Positions 53,991 through 64,000 of a stretch of 64,000 nucleotides of DNA are shown here, one piece after another. The stretch lies in contig OY365810.1 of assembly GCA_959347315.1 (NCBI GenBank), positions 7,952,598 through 8,016,597 on the forward strand, in the 5' to 3' direction. The notes under the pieces were generated by a model, which worked only from the letters and a program-made list of their open reading frames with translations, had not been told where the DNA came from and made no database searches. The position numbers were made by a program, and so were the translations under genes. The DNA comes from Bimastos eiseni (taxonomy: Eukaryota > Annelida > Clitellata > Crassiclitellata > Lumbricidae). Each line of letters starts with the position of its first letter. The first letter of the stretch is position 1.

Positions 53991-54046
53991 CAGACAGAAG
54001 TTAAAAAGGTTAAGAGCGGATGTTTCAAGTTAGGGGAGGGCTTGAG

Positions 54047-54798
54047 CAGGGATGTGGTCTCGAGACCGCGGGCTTGGTCTCGACTCCAGAAAACTGCTGT
54101 CTTGGTCTTGGTCTCGAATGCATCGGTCTTGGTCTTAAAGGAATGGTTATGGGATTGGTCTCCGTCTTAGTTTAGCGTTCTTTGTCATTTTCCGTATCAG
54201 ATCAATTTCTTTGATATTTGTCGGTTATTTTCGATTAATAGAGGCACCAGATGTTTTGGCCCTATGCGCTTGTTATCGATTTATAATGTGCTGACCATCT
54301 ATATATACATGTTACTATATCAAAAATTGTATTTGCAACGGAAACAGCCATTTAAAATTTGCCTTCACAAATGTCAAGATTTTTGAACAATCTGATAATT
54401 AGGTGGTCGGCCGCATGTAGCCACTGTCAACCTACAATTCCGAGTAAAAGTAGGCCTACACCATTCCAACGGAAAGTTGATCTAATTGTTCAGATATCTT
54501 ATTCATAGCCTATCGTAGGCTCTACTGTAAGTAATTTATAGTGTGATATTCTCGGGCCGAAACCAAGGGCTGAACCCGCAAAAGTTGAGACTGGCCGGCA
54601 AAACTGTTTTCTGGACCATTATTCGACACTAAAATTAATGTCTTAATGTGTTGTTCCGTTTTAGCGTCTTAATAAATTGAATTGTTTATAAAAAAAAATG
54701 AATATCGGTCTTGGTCTTGGTGTTGAACCCCCGGTTTTGGTCTTGGTCTTGGACCTCTCGGTCTTGGTCTCGAGGTTTTGGTCCCGTGCCCAACACTG
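54047..54798. mobile_element. hAT-like element, longer relative of 52891-53330
   Basis: Ends CAGGGATGTGG and CCCAACACTG. Flanking 8-mers GGCTTGAG and TCTTTGAG agree at the last five positions. The terminal GGTCTC arrays match the 440-bp element, and the 752-bp length includes a unique core (54230-54650). No transposase. Confidence 0.75.
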
Positions 54799-57199
54799 TC
54801 TTTGAGAGCTGCTGTGGCGTGCCAAGCCAGTCTTAGCTGGGTTAACTAAAACCAGTAACAAAGACGCAACTGTACATCTACATGTAAGCCTAATTAAATC
54901 GATAACTACTACTTGATCCTTGAAAATAAATGACCAACGACATCAAAAATTCACTAGTGTTCAGCAATCTTGGATTAAGAGTGAAGATCCAGATATGACC
55001 CAGGCCCATAAATATAAATTGCCTATATGCAAAGATAAAATTTGGACGACGATCGATGTAAAAATGTTAAAAGTAATTTTGTCACTGCTTTAGAAGTCCA
55101 GGAACTCGGTACAAATTACAAATTATATATATATATATATTATTATTATTATTTCAAATGCAATTTCCTTTGCTAACTAGTTTAAACATCTTATATGTAA
55201 TTCAGAGATAGTTATTATTTCTTAAGATAATCAGTGAAATTATTGCTTAAAACCTTTATGATAAAAAATGACAGTCTCCACTCAATGCTATAATTGATTG
55301 ACAGCGCCCTCTGATGATCAGTAGCACACATTTCAATTGAAATCTGTATTATTGAATGCAAGTGGGTACATCTTGAAAGTCAAATAATTTCAAGAAAATT
55401 TCATGAACAGAGTTTGCGCAGCATACATTCAAGTGGGCCTTACATTCAAAGTGGGCCTGGAATCGTTTTTGACCCCACTGGTACTCGCAGGGTTAAGACA
55501 GCTTTGAAAATATTTGCTCCACAGTTGTATGCGCGGCAGCATGCAGATGCAATAGCAGAATATCCCAAGAAGATCCTAGACAAAGCCCATTGCCCCCATT
55601 CGTCGGGGCCATAGCTGGCCATGATTGTGCCGCTGGGAACAATAAGTGGCATGTGCTAGAACACACGAGGGGCTCGAATAGAAGTACGAGACACGCACCG
55701 TCATATCTCCACAGGTATATTAAGAGCAACGACCGCCGATCTATAGTCTACTGAAACTGGACTGCATAACTCCCTGATGTTTGCTTGTGCAGTGGCGTTG
55801 AGTTCGAATTTATTCGTGAATGTTTATGGGCATACTACACGTTTGGCCTTTCTGGAGTCGTAATAACGTCCACACAAATGTTTATTACGCTGCTTAAGTG
55901 CTTAAGTTAATTAACTGCTACTTCACTGAGCTCTCTTGTGATCGAATCTCATGCGAAAATCGATGATATATCTTGACAGTCATCATTAGGATACTTTTAT
56001 GACCAATGATTTGCGCAGAAGTTGTTTCTCATTGAATGCTGATCCTAAACATGTTCTGTAGCTTAAATCTCAAGAGAATAAATACTCTGAGGTCTTTGGC
56101 CTTATTGCGCATCTATTACAGTTCTCGTTTGTTGAAGTCGTTGGGCAACATTTTGTTACTTTGATTATTATTATCCTATCATTTTACTTATGTAATGTGT
56201 ATGTCGAATGGTCGCTTTCAGAAATTGTCGCAGGTGGAGAAGAATGTTGCTCAAAATTTGTCTTTTTGAGGGAAATTTCCTACTGTCTTGCCCATATGCT
56301 CACATAAAGGACCCGTATGAAAATATTGGTGAATGTTTATGGGCATACTTGTAAGGATTGTAGTGAATTGTAGATGTAAATTGAAAATATTGCAATATAA
56401 TAAGTCAATAGAAGAATTCAAATAAATGTACACCGGCTACACCAACGCTTGTAGTGGTGACTTGTCGGTTGATTAGCAACAATTAATGCTATCACGGTCA
56501 AGACAATGCACGACTGCTACTGTTCTGAATAACGCACTTCTTTGATTAGCAAATCAAAATTTTGGTAGCATACTAACTCGAGTAAATTTAATTTTGTTTA
56601 ATTTTTGTTTTTACAACTCTTTTTACCTTCATTCCTCTGCCCAATTTATTATACACTTCGGCCATTATCTATGTGCATCGCCAATGTCCCAATGTTTATG
56701 TCAGTATGTCAAATAATTGCTAAATAGGCTATCTGTGTCCTATTCTTGCATCAACCTTTGATTCACCAAATAATGGTAGTCTGACACAAAAAGGAAATGG
56801 AAAACATTTTCGCGGACTGTAACAATGTATACGTAGGCCTACATGTATGGCGTTTGCGAAAAACACATAAAAATCTGAAAACGTCATTATGATGTGAACG
56901 GCATTTTCTGATGAAAAGCAGTCTTCCATGTAACCAGAAGTCTTTAACATTATAGAATTTCATATAATTATTCAAGTTCGTATGTATTACCATTTTTGCC
57001 TAAATATCATTTATAAAATGCATTCCTGGTAGAGTTGGCCAATTAATTCGCATCATCATCTACCTCGCTACTATTACTACAAACGACATGAATGGGATAG
57101 CAAACAATAATTTTGAGTGAATTTTGGTGCAATCAGTAGATGTCAATTATACTTGAAGTTGAAACACGATTAAAACCAGTAAAATCAAGACAATTACCT
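54799..57199. other. intergenic, no gene recognised
   Basis: Small (AT)n/(ATT)n at 55125-55152. The 55414-55614 frame (66 codons, plus) and its minus-strand shadows lack family features. The remainder is AT-rich spacer. Confidence 0.5.
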
Positions 57200-57572
57200 C
57201 ATTATCAGTGTATTCGTATCGTACACAAATTTATAGAGCTTCTCTCGCAGTTCGCCCCTAGGCCTACATCTATAAACTGTTCAGAGGCAATTTCCGCGCA
57301 AGCCTCAGGGCAAAAGAGAGAGTGCGCAGAGATGCCAAGGGTAATCCCAGACTTGAGTTTAGCCCGTAACAGAAATGGTTGGCTATTCCAAGCGGAGGGA
57401 CCTGTCGCGGAAAATGCTCGGTATTGAGCCACGGCAGGCCTAACACGACAGAGAAAGAGATCCAAACATTGCTCTGAACAGCGGAAATGGCGGGCCGATG
57501 TTGGAGTGATCGACTTGCTCTTTGGGGGACAAGCCTAGTTGAGATTTGGAGACCAGAAGGAGAATTTATACT
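57200..57572 (-). mobile_element. L2-like LINE 3' fragment
   Basis: The minus strand reads 'VAQYRAFSATGPSAWNSQPF' followed by 'LLRAKLKSG', the recurrent LINE ORF2 end. It stops where the GGCGCC MITE begins. Confidence 0.7.
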
Positions 57573-58200
57573 GGTTCCCGGACAATTCGGCGCCGGACAG
57601 TTCGGCGCCGGACAATTCGGCGCCGGATGAGTTTGCAAGTGTATTTAGACCAGATGTCGGTAAGAAGTAACTAGAATTTTAAAAATATCAAGATTGGAAG
57701 CGAAATAGTGTTCTCCATATTATCCAGCACATGTCTAGTTATTGTAGAGACTGGTTAAGACAACAGCCCTAAAATACTGACTTTGAGTAATTACGATTAA
57801 TTAAGGTATTCAGTAACATTAAGACATGGATTTATAAACTTTTGCTGCCGTTAGTAATACTATGTGAGTTAGAAACCGAAATCGATGTAATTTGTAATAT
57901 TCTTTAGTTTTCTCTACAGTGGAGGACTATTCTAGTTAGAAAGTGACACGGCCCCTATGTGTTGACTATGACTCTACAATAGCAAACCATGTGCTTTATA
58001 ATATGGAAGATATTATTTCGCTCCCATTCTGAATATTTAGAAAATGTGAGTTACTGCATATCAACATCTGGTCTAAATACACCTACAAACTCATCCGGCG
58101 CCGAATTGTCCGGTGCCGAATTGTCCGTCGCTGAATTGTCCGTCGCTGAATTGTCCAGGCGCCGAACTGTCCGGCGCCGAATTGTTCGGTCACCTTTACA
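57573..58200. mobile_element. foldback MITE with GGCGCC-AATTGTCC arrays
   Basis: The left arm (57573-57655) has three units of 'ggacaattcggcgccggaca' type, then 'gagtttgcaagtgtatttag'. The right arm (58065-58200) is the inverse with about six units. The units are palindromic around GGCGCC. The AT-rich core of about 400 bp has no ORF. The element is bounded by 'ggttcccggac' and 'gttcggtcacc'. Confidence 0.75.
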
Positions 58201-58758
58201 CTGGATAAGTCAGTTGAGAGGAAGCCAGGGTAAGATTTCAGCCGTATTTTTTAGTGGAAATGTGGGTAAACCGAAGGAGGCGTGCCAGGAGCCTATGGCA
58301 GCAGCGTTGAAGACTTACTAAAGAAGAACTTGTGGAACTTGTACCCATGAGGAGCGAGGTATAGCAGTCTACAAGAGAGCATATGAATGCATGTGCAATG
58401 GTAGTAAAACGGCGAGTGAGACGAATAATATTGTCTGATGGCTCCCAGTCGCCTTAAATTGGAAATGTGATCGGTAAGTATTAAGGAAAAGCTTGTGCGT
58501 AATGTTTATCGAGACGTAGAAGTCATCAAAACTGATTAGCATTAGACACAGCTGCATCAAAGTTAATAAATAATTAGATTAGATTAGGCATACCTACCTT
58601 CAACTGTTGGAATAGTTTTCATGAACCATCGCCTGGAACATTTGATACAAAAGAGAAGTTGCCGAACATGATAGACCTAATTGTCCAATGCCCCCGACCG
58701 TCTCTTGTAATTATAAACTGAAATTGCATACGTGAATCTACCCAGACACATGAAATAA

Positions 58759-58760
<2 letters not shown>
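58201..58760. other. non-coding
   Basis: No recognisable gene or repeat family. Confidence 0.45.
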
Positions 58761-58794
<34 letters not shown>

Positions 58795-58870
58795 GTATAT
58801 ATATATATACATATATATATATATGCTTGTGAGTGAGTGTGTGTTGTTGGTACGAGTGTGTGTGTTGTGT
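58761..58870. repeat. (CT)n, (TA)n and (GT)n compound microsatellite
   Basis: About 15 CT units, then TATATA/CATATA, then 'gtgagtgagtgtgtgttg'. It generates an Arg-Glu repeat frame on the minus strand. Confidence 0.95.
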
Positions 58871-60822
58871 ACATGATGTCATACAAGCACAGTCTTGCAA
58901 CATGGAGTAGGGACCTAATTACCAACAAAAAGCAGATCGAAGCGGAACATTCATTGCACTTGAAGTAACTCTCAACTTTTCAAGGGGTTTCAAAAATAAA
59001 CAATATGCATGTTAACATTGCTCGCTATGGTTTGAAAGTTTGCTGAACGCTGTGCAGGTTTGCAGGTGTATTAATAACGCTGATGCATATATAAATTACA
59101 TTCCTTATTCGCATAGCATAGCAATTGAGTGGTTTTCAATATGCATAGTCTCACGGTAGCCTATTTACTTGGATTCCTAATTTTATGGGTTGGCAACAAC
59201 TCAATGACAGTTTGAAAGAGCAAGTCTTCAATATTCCGCACGAACCAATAGTATGGAGGACAGATGGAAGTTAATGCGACGCAGTTAGGCCTGCTTCAAA
59301 ACGCCACTGCAAGAGGCGAGGCAAACCGGTTCGTTGGGAACCGTACAGATGAATTCGTATTTAGATCCGAAGCATTATGGCAGTTTGGTGGTGTGGAGAC
59401 ATTTTGAAACGTGTTAAAGGTCGATTTCAAACTAAAGATTGTATAACTTGGTTACAGAAAAATGATGCACAGCCGCAGGCTACAATTGTTTGAATAAACC
59501 CATCAGATTTATGCAGTCGATATCCATTATTTGTGGCAAGCAGATTTTGCCGATCTTTTAGCCATAATAGAAGTATTATAACAATAATAAATATCTTTTA
59601 TTTTCCATGGATGTAGGGCCCCTATTTTGCAAATATGCCGAGAAAAGAACAGTTTTTAGATAGGCTACAAAGATGAGAGGTGTAACAAGGTTTTGAAAAG
59701 TGGGGGGCATAATTTAAAAAATATTGCGCGAAGTTTGCCCCACACTTTTTGAATTTTGACCCCCAGAAATTTTAAAAATGGTGGGTACAACTTATCTTAA
59801 CAAAAGTCATCTTAAAAAGCCACTGGAGAAACAAAAAAAGAACCGATTTGGGGCACATGGGGGGCACTGACGACGATAATAACAGAGTTTCCACTAGGTT
59901 GATAGAGGCATCGGTTCGAAGTTTCTGCACAGTTGTAGATAGATTTAACGTCCTCTGAGTATCATTCCGACAATCCTAAGATGGAGCCACGTACGGAACA
60001 GGCGTCGGTTGGCTGTCAAGCGGTAGTTTTTCTAACTCTCTGACCTGTCTTCCCTGGTGAACTGTAGACGGACCGTTCCACTTTTGGAGATGCTTCAAAA
60101 TTCCCATCCAAAAACTGCACAGTCCGTAGTGTCAGTATGATTGTCAGAGAGCAGCCAGCATAGCTGCCGACAGGTCCATTTACTCTATGTCAATTTACTC
60201 TTTTGTATTACAAGGATTATGCAAGGCTGGAAAATGAGAACATTTATTGAAAATGGTAGGCTTACATTGCTAATACTATGGTCATTGCAACCAATATCCT
60301 GATCCAGAAAATTTGTCATGATCACTTAGAATCTCACGCAGGCTCTATGCACCAACAAATACCGTAAATTATTAGGTTCAAGTTGACCCAGTGATCATTT
60401 GAGAAACGTGTCAAGAAATAAATACACAAACAAGACCGAGCAACATTTTCAGTCTCATCTTTTCACAATGTAATGTTTATATCAACAAATTCTTTTAGCG
60501 ATTCACAAGTTCCCCATTATGAAAGAATTTAAAATAATAAAATTAACTCCGACTGAATATCCTATTTGAAAATTTAAGTCATGTTTCCGCCTCAGTTGAA
60601 AAGGCGACGCGAAGTCTGAGCATAAGAATCTCGAAGAATGTTGTTGCTAAGCCCCAAGGAAACAAAGATCTTCTCAAATGATAGATATGAAATGGATAAG
60701 GACTACTTCGAATCTTAATAAGAAACTCTCTGTCTTGAACCTTTTGAGGCAAGTTATTTGACTTAAGAAGATGCATTATTGTCAAATTTTAAACGTACAT
60801 GGTAAAAACTCCTCTTTAGATG
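58871..60822. other. intergenic, 3' flank of NHL gene 2
   Basis: No gene. AT-rich, with a minus frame at 60579-60785 that is not conserved after NHL gene 1. Confidence 0.5.
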
Positions 60823-61649
60823 CTACAACTTGAAAATCAGAATCTGTCTTTCGTTTTTCTCGTTGTCAACCACAAACAGTCGACCATTTGACTCATCAAG
60901 AAAGATCCGCTCAGGACGTTGTAATCCATGATTATAAGTGATTATTTCGCTCTCAAATTTCAAATCTGAACCCAACAACAAAACTCGGCCATTTTTATAA
61001 TCAGCTACCATCACGAATCCATTTCCATCGACGAACAATTTGCATGGAGAATCCGTTTGTTCTATGGTCGATCCACGTTCTCTGCCAAATGAACTCAAAA
61101 GCGTCCCATCTGCATCTATTATACACACTCTATGCAATTCTGCATCACCACTGCCGTGACTGACCACGAAATGACCATTGGTCAGTTTTATGGCATGGCT
61201 TAGAAAACGAAAACCATCATTTGATGATAGCTTAATTTCACGAATAAATTGTCCATCCGGCGTATATTCATTTAATTTGGTTCCATTGCAAGCAACCAAT
61301 ATGACATTTGTTTCATATGTAACTGACAGGAGTCCAAAATCATATTTCGTTGACCATTTCTTTATTAGTTTTCCATTTGGATCAACCCTCAAAATTTCTT
61401 TCCACCGAACACTGTTTTTGATATCGTGGATATAAAGACATTTATTTCTACTGCAGGATACCATATCTAATGGATCAATCACTTCCCTCAAATTCAATTC
61501 ACGACTGAAATTGAATTTCATTGAATCGTATACTTCAACTTCTGTACTGTCTTTACTTACAACAAATAATTCATTGTCTAAGATCGTCAACCCACTGATC
61601 CGTTTGTTCTCTTTTTCTGCGGCCTTTGTTCGGATCGACGCAATCCAAC
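60823..61649 (-). CDS. NHL-repeat beta-propeller protein 2, terminal exon
   Basis: The acceptor 'ttgtatccag' precedes the exon start at 61649 (phase 1), and it runs 275 codons to the stop. After a charged lead ('RTKAAEKENKR') the blades read 'KEILRVDPNGKLIKKWSTK', 'KLNEYTPDGQFIREIKL', 'LHRVCIIDADGTLLSSFGRE', 'KLFVDGNGFVMVADYKNGRV', 'RIFLDESNGRLFVVDNEKN'. Each D-G-x-(F/L)-hydrophobic motif marks an NHL blade. Length and start are identical to the exon at 37385-38211. The lead-in lysine/glutamate run could follow a coiled coil or TM in an unseen exon. No stops, probably functional. Confidence 0.82.
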
Positions 61650-62790
61650 CTGGATACAATTTGAAATAACTGAAATATCTAAATAATTACCTGTCTATTA
61701 AAAATAAAAATGCGATTCAATATTGTGAGAAGCAATCGTGACTTGTAGGACCACGTTCGAGGTGATGATTACTATTCCAAAACAGATATCAGGCAACTGA
61801 GTGACTGGAAAAGATATACACTGCCAAACAAATAAACCCCAGATGTCTTGGGGAGACCTATAAACGACGAAAGAGATATCCACCAGGATACATAGACAGG
61901 GTCACGCAAATTTTCGTAGCGTCATGTACATAAAAGTATGCAGCACCGATATTTTCAAAATGCATCTTCACAACACAAAACAAACAGAACCTTATCTCCA
62001 CACAGTTTGGTCGTTACAGTTTTGCATATTCATTTAAATTACTAAATGGATAAAGTGACCTTACAGAAATGAGCAAAAGAGTAAAACACATGAAAAGAAC
62101 ACGGTGACCGTATGACAGGCCTATTCAGGGTTTCGTTGCTTGTCTCCTATTTCAAAATCATCTAGGGTGTCGATTAATTCGGTATCCAGTATTGACAAAC
62201 ATTACATCAGCTATTGGTACGTATCGATTTTATTAATAGCACTATACCGGAATGTTTAAAATCTCGCTATCCATAGAATCGAAATCGAGATCACAGACCT
62301 TCCTCAAAGGCATCTTTAATAAGCTTATGCTAAAAATAACCGTGTTGCTTCTGAGATCACAACATCTTTCTTAAAGATCTTTAACCTGCTCTATCTCCAT
62401 CTATCCGCTCCTTCGTCGTTTAAATATTGGAAGTTATTACCTATCGACCATACCCAAGAACGTCTGGTGATCCATACCATTACATTCGTAGACTTCTATT
62501 GTTTATTATTTACACACCTCGCGTGGCGAGTCTGGTGACCAAGATCACATCATATGTATAGCTGGCGTGGCTTTGCCCGTCAGTATTAACGCCTGATGCG
62601 GTGCGGCCGATATGGGAGGAACAAATGGAGGTTCAATGAATTGTTAAAGACATGTCTGATGGTCTGCGGTATAAATTAGTGTGGCAATTATTTGAAATCC
62701 ATAGAAGGCCTATGTAGAAACAAATAAAAGAGGTTTGTGAAAAAAGCAAATACTTTATATGCAATAGGACGGGTCAATCGAATTTTAGCA
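61650..62790. other. 5' intron/flank of NHL gene 2
   Basis: Diverged similarity with 38212-39060. No exon can be identified with confidence. Around 62785-62815 the minus strand has 'cataaaacag|gtatgc', resembling the donor end of the Ig-gene signal exon, but no leader reads into it. Confidence 0.45.
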
Positions 62791-62879
62791 TACCTGTTTT
62801 ATGCACATTCGTGACCTCTGGCATCCGGCCCATTCTCGACCTCAGAAGAGCTTCCACTATCTCTAACTCCATAATGCAC

Positions 62880-63330
62880 TCATAGTTTGATGTTGCAATA
62901 CATTTTTCCTGCCCTTGAATCAACACAACTCAAGTGTCTGCAACCAATCCAAAACTCACCAACTACTGCGGTCCCCAGAATCCCCGAACATCATCAAATC
63001 ACTTCACTGGCTAAAAATTCCAGAACTCACTCCCTAAAGAGTCCATTTCAAATTCTTATCTCTAACCTACAATTCATACCATAATCTCAGTCCAATTACC
63101 ATCGCGAACTCTTTACCATCTACGCAACCGATTCTACACAATCATCATCCTGTTTCGGTCTTTATCGACCCCCGGTCATTTCTCAAACCGGACTCAGACA
63201 TACATCCTACTGCATATCGGAAAACTCCTATGACCTGACACAAGAGCTCCTGTATAAATTGTTGCCTTGCGCATGACTTACTGGTACGCATATCATCCTT
63301 GTCATGGATGCGTCGTTAAATAAACTTATT
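62880..63330 (+). mobile_element. LINE 3' fragment (decayed)
   Basis: The plus frame reads 'LKCLQPIQNSPTTAVPRIPE', 'HHQITSLAKNSRTHSLKSPF', 'QILISNLQF', matching the 'LQ.IQN.A...V....HHI' block of L2-like ORF2, then stops. Tail sequence follows to about 63330 ('aataaacttattaaaac'). Confidence 0.6.
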
Positions 63331-64000
63331 AAAACTGACTTACTAGTGACGCTTTAGAAGTTTAGAGATTACAATGCAATTACAATTGAGTTTGGAGATT
63401 ACAATTACAATTGCTATTGTCTGCACTGCCTTCCACTCGCTGTCATTGGGGCGGTGGTACCCGCACCCTGCATCGGCTCAATGGGGCCCGTGAATGCTGG
63501 ATATCCTCAAACATCCCCATCCTCAACGCTTGTTGAAGACGCAGTTTATGTGGCTGCCCGTAAGGCAATAGCTGGCCTAAACTAAACCTCGCCGCATGAT
63601 TTGCTGCTAACCCGTCTAAGGGCGTTTTTCCTCTAATGTACGTAACTTTGGGGTTTCCTAGAATTCGCTTGCTCTGACAAACTCATATCGCCACTCTCAC
63701 CAGTTGCGACAACTGAAGTCATCCAACCCTCCCGCTACTATAAGTGGATGTCTCTCTTTTGCACGCGTGTTTGCCAAGTCGCCTAAATTATTGCTCATCA
63801 ACTGTTGCTGATCTCCCACGAGTCAGGATCCATTGTCCACCGAATTGTAGCCAGACTCATCGGTGGGTTTGTCATAACCTATCGAATATACCAATATTAT
63901 GCTGAATATTTGCTAAACTGATTGAATCGTTAAAGTCCTGAACTGCGTTCCAATATAAAAACTAAGCTTTTTGGTGCATGATTGAATTATTGCTAGGAAA
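63331..64000. other. unrecognised right edge
   Basis: Two degenerate copies of 'gagattacaattacaattgc' at 63365-63415. 63440-63650 is relatively GC-rich but without open frames. Nothing else is recognised. Confidence 0.4.

Noticed and set aside
62785..62815. Additional Ig-receptor leader exon on the minus strand
   Set aside because: Only the last bases resemble the exon-1 donor; no Met-hydrophobic leader reads into it.

Overview
The window is AT-rich, repeat-dense animal DNA: genes split into exons by introns, LINE, SINE, hAT and Harbinger debris, microsatellites and a 200-N assembly gap. Frequent 'taggcctac' words, L2/CR1-type LINE 3' ends of the 'gcgctatataaat' kind and Ig/NHL gene families suggest a marine invertebrate, possibly an echinoderm or other invertebrate deuterostome. 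That placement is a low-confidence inference.

The main content is a small cluster of paralogous immunoglobulin-superfamily receptor genes, all on the minus strand. Gene A (about 8.8-18.6 kb) and gene B (about 46.3-52.8 kb) have the same exon order: signal peptide, Ig1 (303 bp), Ig2 (333/318 bp), Ig3 (246 bp), transmembrane exon, cytoplasmic-tail exon. The extracellular exons are in phase 1-1. With one choice of the last donor both models stay open from Met to stop (about 420 and 425 codons). A third copy (C, about 29.5-32.7 kb) is a pseudogene: it has frameshifts, a lost donor, a duplicated and broken Ig2 exon and a deleted signal exon. An extra orphan signal exon lies at 28.9 kb. Two minus-strand 827-bp terminal exons encoding NHL-type beta-propellers (37.4-38.2 and 60.8-61.6 kb) alternate with the Ig genes. 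One plus-strand phase 1-1 exon of 258 bp (35.5 kb) looks lectin-like but is not firmly identified.

Genes A and B lie in diverged direct copies of one segment (about 0.55-18.7 kb and 40.8-52.9 kb). Comparing them gives natural empty sites. Copy A has a 1.68-kb CACTGG-ended element carrying a wrecked repetitive ORF, a 2.4-kb Harbinger with MADF and transposase remnants, a 1.2-kb TAA-flanked element, a second Harbinger relative inside an older LINE, and a reverse-strand LINE. Copy B has two tRNA-derived SINEs and an L2-like LINE end. Some sub-blocks (a solo LTR and its neighbours) are inverted between the copies.

The rest is intergenic: LINE fragments at 19.5, 22.6, 40.7, 45.7, 53.4, 57.2 and 62.9 kb; four hAT-like elements built of GGTCTC/GAGACC words; two foldback MITEs with subterminal palindromic arrays (38.5 and 57.6 kb); a 535-bp polypurine tract at 36.1 kb; and a (CTGA)n tract of over 200 bp next to the Ig2 exon of gene B. 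I see no rRNA, functional tRNA or CRISPR. The candidate 'system' is the Ig receptor/NHL cluster, which resembles invertebrate immune or allorecognition loci in architecture only.
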